The position numbers and the translations under genes were made by a program. Under the pieces are notes generated by a model that was given only the letters and a program-made list of their open reading frames with translations, was not told the origin of the DNA and made no database searches. A DNA stretch of 64,000 nucleotides from Amphibacillus sp. MSJ-3 (lineage in GTDB: Bacteria > Bacillota > Bacilli > Bacillales > Amphibacillaceae), in NCBI RefSeq assembly GCF_018919165.1, contig NZ_JAHLQM010000002.1:1-64000 (forward strand), given 5' to 3'. Shown here piece after piece: positions 1 to 7,848 of this stretch (the stretch's first letter is position 1; the number at the start of each line of letters is the position of its first letter).

Positions 1-110
1 TCGTGAGATTTGGTGGTCGGGAAACCAACCTTATCTTACCATGAAGAGAGGCTTTTTTGACCCCACGCTAGAAGCTCTATGGAACCCCCGGCATAGCCAG
101 GGGTTTTCAA
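1..110 (+). mobile_element. Probable right end of an IS200/IS605-type element
   Basis: The first 110 bases look like the 3' structured end of an IS200/IS605 (tnpB-type) element whose body would lie left of the window. A GC-rich imperfect hairpin occupies 83-106 (AACCCC, inner GGC/GCC, GGGGTT) and is followed by TTCAA at 106-110. That resembles the subterminal hairpin plus TCAA-like right cleavage site known for IS608-type elements. The sequence before it (CGCTAGAAGC at about 67-76) resembles the structured omega-RNA region of such elements. No transposase or TnpB coding sequence is inside the window, so this rests on pattern recall. It could instead be an ordinary terminator. Confidence 0.4.
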
Positions 111-117
111 AGAACAT

Positions 118-157
118 AAAAAAAATGAACACCGTGTCAACAATAACACAGTGTTCA
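118..157 (-). terminator. Rho-independent terminator of the GH43 gene
   Basis: Arms TGAACACCGTGT (126-137) and ACACAGTGTTCA (146-157) pair over 12 bp, with one G-U pair in the minus-strand RNA. On the minus strand they are followed by an uninterrupted T-run (118-125), just past the stop codon of the GH43 gene. Confidence 0.85.
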
Positions 158-162
158 ATCAG

Positions 163-1311
163 TTAAATATAATTTATTTTAGCAACTACAGGTTGATCAG
201 TTGGTTCGACTTGGTCACCTGGAACTCCAAAGAATGGTGTCCCATCTTCATTCCAAAACAAACGTTGAATACGTGCGTGTCGGTTATGATCATAAAGTGA
301 ATTTCCCTCGACCTTTTTATATGGACGTGCATGGTAAACAAGTAGGTCATAACCATCCTCATCAACACTAAAACTATTGTGACCCGGTCCATATTCTTTT
401 GTTTCCTCGCTTGTAACAAAAACTGGTTCCGGTGTTTTGTACCAAACAGAAGGGTCAAGCAAATCTGCATCTTGATCAGCTGAGAGATAACCAACAGCAT
501 AGGTATGATCTGTAGCATTTCCGGAAAAAGCAATAAATACTTTGCCGTTTCGCTTAATGACTGCTGCACCTTCATTTACATAGAACACACTATTTTCCCA
601 CTCATATTCAGGGGTGGAAAGTAAGACTTGATTCTTTATTGTCCATGGATTCTCCATCTCACCAATGTATAAATTAGAAATCGTATCATTTTCTACTTTT
701 TGTGCCCACACTAAATATCTTTTGCCATTATTTTCAAAAGTCGTTGCATCTAGTGAAAAACTTTGGAACTCTGTATTCACTTGGCCTTTTTCTACCCATG
801 TACCTGTCAATGGATTAGGATCAGCACATTCTATAACATATGGTCGAATTGCCCAAACGTCATCTCTTTCTCCTGCCGCAAAATGTACATACCATTTACC
901 ATCAATATAATGTAATTCTGGTGCCCAAATATGTTCAGACATAATGCCACTTTCATGACGCTCCCAGATAACAACTTCTTCAGCTTCTGGTAATTCTGCA
1001 ATTGTTTTAGCTCGTCTCAAAACAATGCGATCATATAATGGGTAAGAACCTGTGAAATAATAGTATCCATCCGTATGTTTATATAAATAAGGATCAGCTC
1101 TTTGTTCAATAAACGGCTTTGGATAAGTCGTTACTCTTAACTTACCTTTAATTTCGGTATCATTTTCATTGATAACATTTTCATTTTCCCACTCAACGGG
1201 ATATTTAGCTTTTAGCCCATTACTTAATTCAACCTCAACCTCTTTTGGGAGAACAGGGCTAGTATTCTTTTCTACATTTAACTCAATCGTGGGTATGTTA
1301 ACAATTTTCAT
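163..1311 (-). CDS. GH43 family glycoside hydrolase (arabinofuranosidase/beta-xylosidase type), cytoplasmic
   Basis: This is a 382-residue enzyme of the GH43 five-bladed propeller family, expected to release L-arabinose or D-xylose from imported oligosaccharides. The first 60 residues resemble a short bacterial Ig-like segment (SNGLKAKYPVEWEN). The propeller then carries the three expected acids: Asp73 in ADPYLY (general base), Asp188 in SFSLDAT (pKa modulator) and Glu247 in VNEGAA (general acid), with GPGHNS later. There is no signal peptide, so it is intracellular. The ATG at 1311 is preferred over an in-frame TTG one codon upstream because AGGAAG sits at the right distance from it. The promoter carries AraR-like operators, which favours an arabino-oligosaccharide substrate. 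The exact specificity cannot be read from sequence. Confidence 0.85.
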   Translation of the reverse strand: MKIVNIPTIELNVEKNTSPVLPKEVEVELSNGLKAKYPVEWENENVINENDTEIKGKLRVTTYPKPFIEQRADPYLYKHTDGYYYFTGSYPLYDRIVLRRAKTIAELPEAEEVVIWERHESGIMSEHIWAPELHYIDGKWYVHFAAGERDDVWAIRPYVIECADPNPLTGTWVEKGQVNTEFQSFSLDATTFENNGKRYLVWAQKVENDTISNLYIGEMENPWTIKNQVLLSTPEYEWENSVFYVNEGAAVIKRNGKVFIAFSGNATDHTYAVGYLSADQDADLLDPSVWYKTPEPVFVTSEETKEYGPGHNSFSVDEDGYDLLVYHARPYKKVEGNSLYDHNRHARIQRLFWNEDGTPFFGVPGDQVEPTDQPVVAKINYI

Positions 1312-1330
1312 CAATCTCTTCCTTTCCTCT

Positions 1331-1428
1331 GTTTACGTTTATTATAGCAAAAATGTACATATAAGCAATAGTTATCACATTGTTTTTCGTTACTTATACG
1401 TACAGATTTTTTATAAAATAACGTAAAC
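1331..1428 (-). promoter_or_regulatory. GH43 promoter with two AraR-like operators
   Basis: On the minus strand TTGCTT (1363-1368) and TATAAT (1341-1346) are separated by 16 bp. An AraR-like site (consensus ATTTGTACGTACAAAT) at 1392-1407, ACTTATACGTACAGAT, matches 13 of 16. A weaker one at 1351-1366, AAATGTACATATAAGC, matches about 10 of 16 and lies inside the promoter spacer. Their centres are 41 bp apart, close to four helical turns, the geometry known for cooperative AraR binding. A perfect 9-bp inverted pair, GTTTACGTT (1331-1339) and AACGTAAAC (1420-1428), brackets the region; its role is unknown. Confidence 0.6.
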
Positions 1429-1438
1429 CTAGGTCCGA

Positions 1439-3109
1439 TTAGAATAGCCCACTTATTTCTCCTCTAGCATTAATATCCATATTTAAAGCTGCTGGCTTCT
1501 TTGGTAGGCCAGGCATTGTTAGCATTTCACCGGTTAAAGCAACAATAAAACCCGCACCGATTGATGGTCTAAGTTCTCGGATTGTAATGGTGAAGTCACT
1601 TGGACGGCCAATCAACTCTGATTGATCAGAAAGTGAATATTGTGTCTTTGCCATACATATTGGTAGGTTAGACCAGCCATGCTTAGTGAATTCTTTAATC
1701 TGTTGGTCTGCTAATGCTGAATATTTAACATCTTTTGCTCCATATACCTTTTTAGCAATTGTCTCAATTTTACTTTTAAGGTCAATATCCAGAGGATAAA
1801 GTGGTTGATAGTCTGATGAATCTTGTTCAATACACTTGATCACTTTTTTCGCTAACTCTATTCCACCTTGTCCACCCTCTGCCCAAACAGTTGTTAGTGC
1901 TAATTCAATCCCTCTCTCTGCACACCAATCCTCAATTGCTTTTATTTCTTCAGCTGTATCTGTGGTAAAGTGATTTAAGGCAACAACAAAAGGTAATTTA
2001 AATGCTTTTATTGTTTCAATATGTTTTTCTAGGTTAGCCAATCCTGCGATTAAGGCTGGGATATTTTCTATTGTTAGTTCAGATTTATCAAGACCACCGT
2101 GCATTTTCAAAGCCCGAGTCGTTGCAACAATAACTACAGCCTTTGGATCTAATTGACCTATTCTTGCTTTTATATTTAAGAACTTTTCCGCTCCAAGATC
2201 TGCACCAAAACCTGCTTCTGTAACCACATAATCAGCCAGCTTACTAGCCATTTTTGTAGCCAGTAAACTATTACACCCATGGGCAATATTAGCAAACGGC
2301 CCCCCATGAATAAAAGCTGGGACCCCTTCTATCGTCTGAACAAGATTAGGCAAAATAGCGTCTTTCAATAACATAGCTAAAACACCTTCAACACCTAACT
2401 CAGAAACCGTAACAGGGCTACCATCTGTTCGATAACCAATCACAATTTTCGCCAGTCTTTGTTTTAAATCTTGGTAATCTTTCGCTAAGCATAGAATGGC
2501 CATGATTTCTGAAGCAACAGTAATGTTAAATCCATCTTCTCGTGGAACCCCTTGTTTAACACCACCAAGGCCAACGATAACCTCACGAAGGGCCCGGTCA
2601 TTTAAGTCAACAACGCGCTTCCAGGTAATCCGACGGGTATCTATTTGTGCTGAATTGCCTTGAAAGATATGATTATCAATTAATGCCGCTAAAGCATTAT
2701 TCGTAGCTGTAATTGCGTGTATATCGCCAGTGAAGTGTAAATTAATCTCCTCCATTGGAAGAACCTGTGAATAGCCTCCGCCAGTGGCTCCACCCTTTAG
2801 TCCCATTACCGGGCCTAACGAAGGTTCGCGTAAGGCAACAGCAGCCTTCTTGCCCATTTGTTGTAAAGCTTGGCCAAGCCCAACAGTTACAGTCGACTTC
2901 CCCTCTCCCGCAGGTGTCGGATTAATTGAAGTAACCAGGATCAGGTTCCCATCAGGTTTATTAGCTAACCGATCTAAAATGCTCAAGGAAAGTTTCGCCT
3001 TATATTTTCCGTGCGGTTCCCATTCACTTTCAAGGATATCCAATTCTTCAATAATAGACTGGATCTGTTTCATCTTTGTTTCCTTCGCAATCGCCAAATC
3101 TGTTTTCAT
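1439..3109 (-). CDS. fhs: Formate-tetrahydrofolate ligase
   Basis: This cytosolic one-carbon enzyme makes 10-formyl-THF from formate, THF and ATP, feeding purine and fMet synthesis. At 556 residues it has the normal family length. Clear family signatures are the P-loop-like [10 protein letters not shown] at residues 64-73, the [21 protein letters not shown] segment soon after, and ALNHFTTDT in the C-terminal half. The ATG at 3109 ([10 protein letters not shown]) is chosen because GGGAG lies 8 bases upstream; a TTG 15 bases earlier has no such site. The gene stands alone. The upstream region shows no ZTP/pfl riboswitch signature, which is often found before fhs in other Firmicutes. Fhs suits a fermentative organism producing formate through pyruvate formate-lyase, although pflB is not in this window. 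Confidence 0.96.
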   Translation of the reverse strand: MKTDLAIAKETKMKQIQSIIEELDILESEWEPHGKYKAKLSLSILDRLANKPDGNLILVTSINPTPAGEGKSTVTVGLGQALQQMGKKAAVALREPSLGPVMGLKGGATGGGYSQVLPMEEINLHFTGDIHAITATNNALAALIDNHIFQGNSAQIDTRRITWKRVVDLNDRALREVIVGLGGVKQGVPREDGFNITVASEIMAILCLAKDYQDLKQRLAKIVIGYRTDGSPVTVSELGVEGVLAMLLKDAILPNLVQTIEGVPAFIHGGPFANIAHGCNSLLATKMASKLADYVVTEAGFGADLGAEKFLNIKARIGQLDPKAVVIVATTRALKMHGGLDKSELTIENIPALIAGLANLEKHIETIKAFKLPFVVALNHFTTDTAEEIKAIEDWCAERGIELALTTVWAEGGQGGIELAKKVIKCIEQDSSDYQPLYPLDIDLKSKIETIAKKVYGAKDVKYSALADQQIKEFTKHGWSNLPICMAKTQYSLSDQSELIGRPSDFTITIRELRPSIGAGFIVALTGEMLTMPGLPKKPAALNMDINARGEISGLF

Positions 3110-3617
3110 TTGATTATCTCCCATCTTTAAAGTCGTACATTATATGATTTATTTTTATAATCATTCGTATTATAGCACTATTTTATCTAATTTTGGACTT
3201 ATCTTTCGATAATCATCACTGAATTATTTTTTTCGTGAGTAATTGAGCATAATGGTATATATTTTATTCAACTTAAATAGTAACCAGATTATTTTGAATT
3301 ATCTAATATCCTACTACAAAATTAAGGAAAGGTAAATCTTATCCCGAAAAAGAAAAGTTAGCATATGATATGAACATAAAGTGAATCTTCACTCAATGAG
3401 GGCTCTTTATCCTCACAGATAGGGAAGCGATTCCTATTTGCTTGATAGAAAAAACAATCACGTTAGGTGGTTAGCATTACAAGAAGTTTTATTAATTGAA
3501 TGGACGAAACTTTACAGACCAATATCCTCACTGGCTATTCTTTGTCTTCCTCAATTTATTAGTAAGTAGTATCTAACGAGTCAAGGTGGGGTGAAAGGTC
3601 AAATTAGGAGAATGAGT
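3110..3617. other. Intergenic region between divergent fhs and methyltransferase genes
   Basis: This is 508 bases of AT-rich DNA. A TATAAT for the minus strand (fhs) lies at 3169-3174 without a convincing -35 box. An AT-rich dyad sits at 3144-3163. At 3376-3405 there is a degenerate copy of the TGAAnCTTCA-motif repeat seen elsewhere in the window. No gene or structured RNA was recognised. Confidence 0.5.
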
Positions 3618-4331
3618 ATGGACTTTAATTATACAACTATGTTAGCAGAATTTAATATTGGTAGCGCACATCCAGGTGGATTCTCAGCAACTAAGAGGGC
3701 ATGGGATCTTATTCAAGCCTATCCCCACGATATCATTTTAGACGTTGGCTGTGGCACTGGTAAAACTTTAGCCTATCTAGCAGAAACAACAAGTAGCCAA
3801 TTATTCGGTATTGACAATCACAAGATGATGATTGAAAAAGCAAAACAAAGGCTAAAAACAAACAGAAAAATTGACCTTTTTTTAGCTGATTTAACTAAGC
3901 TCCCTTTTCAATCTGATACAATTGATTGCCTTTTATCAGAATCAGTCACTTCCTTTGCTGATATAGCGATTGGGCTTAAAGAGTACTCCCGTGTTCTTCG
4001 GAAGCAGGGAATTCTCTGTTTAATTGAAATTACGGCAAAAGAACAGTTGGCATCGGAGGATCGCACTGAAATCAATCAATTTTATGGTACACAATCAATC
4101 TTAACTAAATCAGAATGGGAAGGAGCTATTCATAAAGCGGGATTTACTATTATTGATCGGATGCCGTTACCAGCTACAAGTGAGGGTAGAGTTGATCTAG
4201 ATATGGATATGAAGATTGATCCAATTTACTTTGACTTTTTAGGCCATCATTTTCATTTGATTGAAAAATTGCAAAATCAAATAATAGGCTACCTATTCCT
4301 ATGTCAAAAAGAGACTGTTAAGGCTGATTAA
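3618..4331 (+). CDS. Class I SAM-dependent methyltransferase
   Basis: This 237-residue Rossmann-fold methyltransferase (Methyltransf_11 type) has motif I ILDVGCGTGK at residues 40-49. An acidic residue follows in GIDNHKMM (ribose contact), then LADLTKLPF and the VLRKQGILCLIEI strand typical of small-molecule methyltransferases such as UbiE/YodH relatives. The substrate is unknown. The ATG at 3618 is chosen because AGGAG sits seven bases upstream; an ATG at 3612 is too close to it, and a GTG at 3591 has poorer spacing. It ends one base before the next ATG, so the two genes form a coupled pair. Confidence 0.85.
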   Translation: MDFNYTTMLAEFNIGSAHPGGFSATKRAWDLIQAYPHDIILDVGCGTGKTLAYLAETTSSQLFGIDNHKMMIEKAKQRLKTNRKIDLFLADLTKLPFQSDTIDCLLSESVTSFADIAIGLKEYSRVLRKQGILCLIEITAKEQLASEDRTEINQFYGTQSILTKSEWEGAIHKAGFTIIDRMPLPATSEGRVDLDMDMKIDPIYFDFLGHHFHLIEKLQNQIIGYLFLCQKETVKAD

Positions 4332-4332
4332 T

Positions 4333-5133
4333 ATGACAATTATAAATACGAGTATCTTATTAAGAAGATTTTTAAACAAGGGCACTTTTACGTTAGAGAC
4401 GCAGAACAATATGATTATTCAACCAATTGCTGAGTATTTTTCTGATCAAAATCAACCGGATCTCCACACCTTATTATTGAGTCATGGACTCTTTCATCCC
4501 GAAAAGGTAACTAATCAACAGATTGAAGATTTGCTTAAGTCAACAGTATGGTCATTTATAGATGATCAATTCAATCAATTAAAAACAGAATGGAATGGAC
4601 CCGATAGTGATATTTTCATTCTGCCCGCTGACCTCAGCAATAAAAAACTAATCGAATATTTTAATGGTGTTTCTGGATTAAATATCGCTAACAAAATCTT
4701 TCTCTTTATTGACGCACAAACAAGTAAACAAGCATTGGCTGCAATACTTGCTCATGAATACAGCCATACCGTTCGCTTAAATCACCTTCATAAAAACAGT
4801 GAAGGGCTTAAGCTAAAAGATACAATTGTTTTAGAGGGAATTGCAACAGTGATCACTGAGGAAAAATTCGGTCACACATTACTTCCTAACTTCGATGATC
4901 GCAAAGAAACTGTAAGCAGACTTTGGTCTAAGTGGATCGAGCCTAATCTCACTCTGTCAATTAATCATCCACTTCATCACTATATTATGTATGGTAATAG
5001 CCATATTCCAGAGCTAACTGGTTATCTCGTTGGGTTTCTAATTGTTAAGAAGTGGTATACCAAACATCAAACAAATCTAACTAATCTGCTTTATCAACCA
5101 ACAGATATTCTTTTGCGAGATATTGAACTATAA
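4333..5133 (+). CDS. DUF2268-type putative zinc protease
   Basis: This 266-residue protein carries a gluzincin-like HEYSH motif at residues 141-145 (LAHEYSHTVRL), followed about 23 residues later by a Glu in LEGIAT that could be the third zinc ligand. It is the DUF2268 (YjaZ-like) family of predicted metalloproteases. It has no signal peptide or membrane segment and is probably cytoplasmic. It begins one base after the methyltransferase stop (TAATATG) and lacks a strong ribosome binding site, so translation is probably coupled. Function beyond peptidase chemistry is not known. A hairpin without a T-run (GTATTTA/TAAATAC, about 5208-5229) lies downstream. Confidence 0.75.
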   Translation: MTIINTSILLRRFLNKGTFTLETQNNMIIQPIAEYFSDQNQPDLHTLLLSHGLFHPEKVTNQQIEDLLKSTVWSFIDDQFNQLKTEWNGPDSDIFILPADLSNKKLIEYFNGVSGLNIANKIFLFIDAQTSKQALAAILAHEYSHTVRLNHLHKNSEGLKLKDTIVLEGIATVITEEKFGHTLLPNFDDRKETVSRLWSKWIEPNLTLSINHPLHHYIMYGNSHIPELTGYLVGFLIVKKWYTKHQTNLTNLLYQPTDILLRDIEL

Positions 5134-5269
5134 ATATCACAGAACCTCAGCGATTATCCTCCACAGATTTTGTAATTAGACATATTGTAATATGAGTGCT
5201 TAAAAGTATTTAGCATGATGATTAAATACGATTTAACTCATTCATATTAATTTAGAAAGGAGCTCTCCT

Positions 5270-5530
5270 ATGTCTAGGTATTATAAAATGTGTTGCGATA
5301 ATATTGGTAAACCTGTCTGTATTAAAACCATAGATGGGCAGGAGCACCGTGGAATTATCCGTCAGGTTACACCAACCCATGTCTATTTAGATCCTTTACC
5401 TAACCGATCTGGTGGTTTTGGAGCTGGTTATTATAATCAAAATTTCTACGGTTATGAACCTGGGTTTGGTTTAGGTATTGCCCTTGGTGCAATAGGAACA
5501 TTAGCTGTTCTTCCTTGGTTCTTTATCTAA
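5270..5530 (+). CDS. Small Sm-like hypothetical protein with hydrophobic tail
   Basis: This 86-residue protein has a very strong ribosome binding site (AAAGGAG). The N-terminal half (residues 12-42, GKPVCIKTIDGQEHRGIIRQ followed by VTPTHVYLDP) has the strand pattern of a short Sm-like beta barrel. A Gly/Tyr/Phe-rich linker follows (about 48-66), then a hydrophobic C-terminus (GIALGAIGTLAVLPWFFI). Similar two-part small proteins occur in Bacillaceae without known function. It has its own ribosome binding site and is followed at once by a terminator. I do not recognise a specific gene and infer only a peripheral membrane or coat-like protein. Confidence 0.6.
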   Translation: MSRYYKMCCDNIGKPVCIKTIDGQEHRGIIRQVTPTHVYLDPLPNRSGGFGAGYYNQNFYGYEPGFGLGIALGAIGTLAVLPWFFI

Positions 5531-5536
5531 TGAAAG

Positions 5537-5567
5537 TAAAACTAGACAGAATCTGTCTAGTTTTTTT
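5537..5567 (+). terminator. Rho-independent terminator
   Basis: AAAACTAGACA and TGTCTAGTTTT pair around a five-base loop and run into a T-tract (5561-5567). It ends the small plus-strand gene. It overlaps the stop of the convergent DUF1836 gene, so it probably works in both directions. Confidence 0.85.
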
Positions 5568-6153
5568 CACGATCACTTTTTTCCTCAGTTCCAATCAATT
5601 GATCTGTCAACCGTTCGGCTAACTTACGATACATATTACTATGATGAACCAATGCGAATATTAGAAACAATTGTCTAATGTAGTCCGAATCCTGGTGATC
5701 AACGATAGCCGTCGCCTGATCAGCCTCGTCATATAATGGTGTTAGAGCATCCGTAAAATCTTCTACCTGTTTATTCATTAATGCAACATATTGATCATAA
5801 ACTTCATCTAAATCTACCGTCTCTTCTTCTACTAAATCATTTAACCTTTTCAATACCGTACGTGTATCATTGATTGAAAGGGTTCCCTTTAGTTGATAGA
5901 TGAATTGAATAAACATGATGTGTTCTTTAGTATACTTTTTATTTTTGATTGGAAATAATAAATCATCTTTCGCATAATTATTAATCATTGTTTTTGTTAA
6001 GATCTTCTCTTGTTCGTTCCTTTTACCTGATCGATAAGTTGCTTCAAATAATTGTGTCACTTGATCCATATAGAGATCAATCTTCGGGATATCTTCTCGA
6101 ACAATCATGTTATCTAAATCGAGTGATGCTAGAAGCTCTTCTATTTGTTTCAC
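5557..6153 (-). CDS. DUF1836 family protein
   Basis: This is a 198-residue soluble, mostly helical protein. The segment IPKIDLYMDQVTQLFEA followed by LTKTMINNYAKDDLLFPIKNKKYTKEH matches the conserved core of DUF1836, a Firmicute family with a MerR-like helix-turn-helix flavour (MINNYxK acting like a recognition segment). A regulatory role is plausible but unproven. The C-terminal half (about 110-198) is acidic and helical. The gene is monocistronic and convergent with the Sm-like protein gene. No ribosome binding site stronger than GAGG is seen before the ATG. Confidence 0.75.
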   Translation of the reverse strand: MKQIEELLASLDLDNMIVREDIPKIDLYMDQVTQLFEATYRSGKRNEQEKILTKTMINNYAKDDLLFPIKNKKYTKEHIMFIQFIYQLKGTLSINDTRTVLKRLNDLVEEETVDLDEVYDQYVALMNKQVEDFTDALTPLYDEADQATAIVDHQDSDYIRQLFLIFALVHHSNMYRKLAERLTDQLIGTEEKSDREKN

Positions 6154-6286
6154 GGTAATTACCTCGTTTTTTTTAGTTTCTTTAATTATAACTTATATTT
6201 TTAAATAGGTAAATGTTGACGATACATCTAATGTGTAGTATTATTTTATTACATAGTTTTGAGAACTACATTAGGTAAGGGGAGAT

Positions 6287-6937
6287 ATGATGAATCGTTA
6301 TATTAGAGAACCAATCAATGGATTTACTCATTTAGCAGGTGCGGTTTTTGCCTTTGTCGGCCTGTTATTTATGGTGATTAAAGGCGCACAAACCCTAACA
6401 TTAACTAGTGAGATTCTTTCATTAATTATTTTCGGAGTCAGTATGATTTTACTCTATGCTACATCGGCTACTTATCATATGGTCATCGCATCTGACCATG
6501 TTATTGCTTGGTTAAGAAAGTTGGATCACTCGATGATCTATGTATTGATTGCTGGGACCTATACTCCTTACTGTATCATTACATTACGAGGAACACTTGG
6601 CTGGAGCTTACTGATCATTATTTGGTTAACTGCGATCAGCGGGGTCTTATTTAAAATGATTTGGTTTCATAGCCCGCGCTGGTTATCAACGTTACTTTAT
6701 ATTATCATGGGGTGGTTAATCATCTTTGCAATTGCACCCCTTTCTGCTAATTTGGCAATGGAAGGTGTTATTTGGTTAGTTCTTGGTGGAATCATCTATA
6801 CGATTGGCGGGGTTATTTATGCTGTTAAGCCAAAATGGTTAGAGAGCAAATACCTAGGCTTCCATGAAATCTTTCATCTATTTATTTTAGCTGGATCACT
6901 AGCCCATTTCATTAGTGTTTACTTTTATGTCTTATAA
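6287..6937 (+). CDS. Hemolysin III / TrhA family membrane protein
   Basis: This 216-residue protein with seven predicted membrane segments belongs to the bacterial branch of the PAQR family. Family hallmarks are present: HLAGAVFA near residue 16, SATYHM near 63, LDHSMIYVLIAGTYTP at about 82-97, and GFHEIFHLFILAGSLAHF near the end, giving the Ser/His/Asp/His/His metal-site set. Bacterial members have been linked to membrane energetics and fluidity homeostasis. GGGGAG precedes two adjacent ATGs (6287, 6290); either may be used. The gene stands alone and is convergent with treR. Confidence 0.9.
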   Translation: MMNRYIREPINGFTHLAGAVFAFVGLLFMVIKGAQTLTLTSEILSLIIFGVSMILLYATSATYHMVIASDHVIAWLRKLDHSMIYVLIAGTYTPYCIITLRGTLGWSLLIIIWLTAISGVLFKMIWFHSPRWLSTLLYIIMGWLIIFAIAPLSANLAMEGVIWLVLGGIIYTIGGVIYAVKPKWLESKYLGFHEIFHLFILAGSLAHFISVYFYVL

Positions 6938-6945
6938 GTATCTTA

Positions 6946-6981
6946 GAAAAACAAGCACAACCCTATTAGGCTGTGCTTGTT
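6946..6981 (-). terminator. Terminator at the end of the tre operon
   Basis: AACAAGCACA (6950-6959) and TGTGCTTGTT (6972-6981) pair perfectly. The minus strand continues into TTTTTC. It closes treR and also insulates the convergent hemolysin III gene. Confidence 0.8.
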
Positions 6982-7695
6982 CTAATGGTGGCGGCGGGCA
7001 AAATCAACAAAACGAAAACGATCGGGGCGATGCCTTGACTCCGTATATTGAAATAATGTTGCATCGTCTAAATACACATAATTCTTAATCACAACAATGT
7101 TGTTAAACCCCTCGAGATCTAGTAGTTGATAATCCTCTTCTGTTGGTTCTTCAACAGTAATTTCCTTTTTCGCAAAACTGATCGTTAAATTAAGTTGATT
7201 CTCTATATAAGCATAGATAGAATCTTGGCAAATATCAATTGTTAAACCTGAAACCCTATTTTCGATTAAAAAGTCTTTATCTAAAATCACACGTTCTCCA
7301 GAGAATTCTCTCGTTCGGATCACACGCCATACTTTCTCATCTTGTTCCACCCGTAAATGTGTTTGCAGAAATTGATCAGGGTTAACTAAACTTAGATCAT
7401 GAACACTTGTTTTTACATCTTGATCAATCTTATCAGCTATTTCTTTAAAACTGACTAACCCTGAGACTGGAAAATTGAATTTATTACGCTCAATAATTAC
7501 AGAGCCTTTTCCCCTGATTTTTTGAATATAACCATTCTGGGATAGAAGATTTAAGGCTTTTCGAATGGTTTCCCGCGATGTTTGATATTGATCTTTTAAT
7601 TCATTTTCTGACGGAAGTAATTGACCTACCTCCCATTCATCGTGTTCGATCCTTTCTACTAATTCTTGATAAATCAAATCATATTTTCGTTTCAT
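6982..7695 (-). CDS. treR: GntR-family trehalose operon repressor TreR
   Basis: This 237-residue regulator has an N-terminal winged helix (KYDLIYQELVERIEHDEW, then LPSENELKDQYQTSRETIRKAL, residues about 4-60) and a C-terminal UTRA ligand-binding domain (about 90-237). TreR of this type binds trehalose-6-phosphate and releases TTGTATATACAA-like operators. Two such operators lie before treP at 11653-11708. The ATG at 7695 is chosen because AAGGAGG lies six bases upstream; longer readings reach into non-conserved sequence. It is the last gene after treP and treA. Identity is supported by homology pattern, neighbours and operators together. Confidence 0.92.
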   Translation of the reverse strand: MKRKYDLIYQELVERIEHDEWEVGQLLPSENELKDQYQTSRETIRKALNLLSQNGYIQKIRGKGSVIIERNKFNFPVSGLVSFKEIADKIDQDVKTSVHDLSLVNPDQFLQTHLRVEQDEKVWRVIRTREFSGERVILDKDFLIENRVSGLTIDICQDSIYAYIENQLNLTISFAKKEITVEEPTEEDYQLLDLEGFNNIVVIKNYVYLDDATLFQYTESRHRPDRFRFVDFARRHH

Positions 7696-7848
7696 TAAAG
7701 TCCTCCTTGTCCATATGGTTTCCGCTTCACTTAAATGAAAAGGCAAATTTCCAGTCTGAGAAGCTTTTCCTTACTGAAGATTAGATGAACAATTCGGGCT
7801 TTTTCGAGCCGTTGGTCTTCATTTAGAAGATTTATTCCTTTATGATAC

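Noticed and set aside
3110-3330. ZTP riboswitch upstream of fhs
   Set aside because: None of the conserved pseudoknot segments could be found in the leader.
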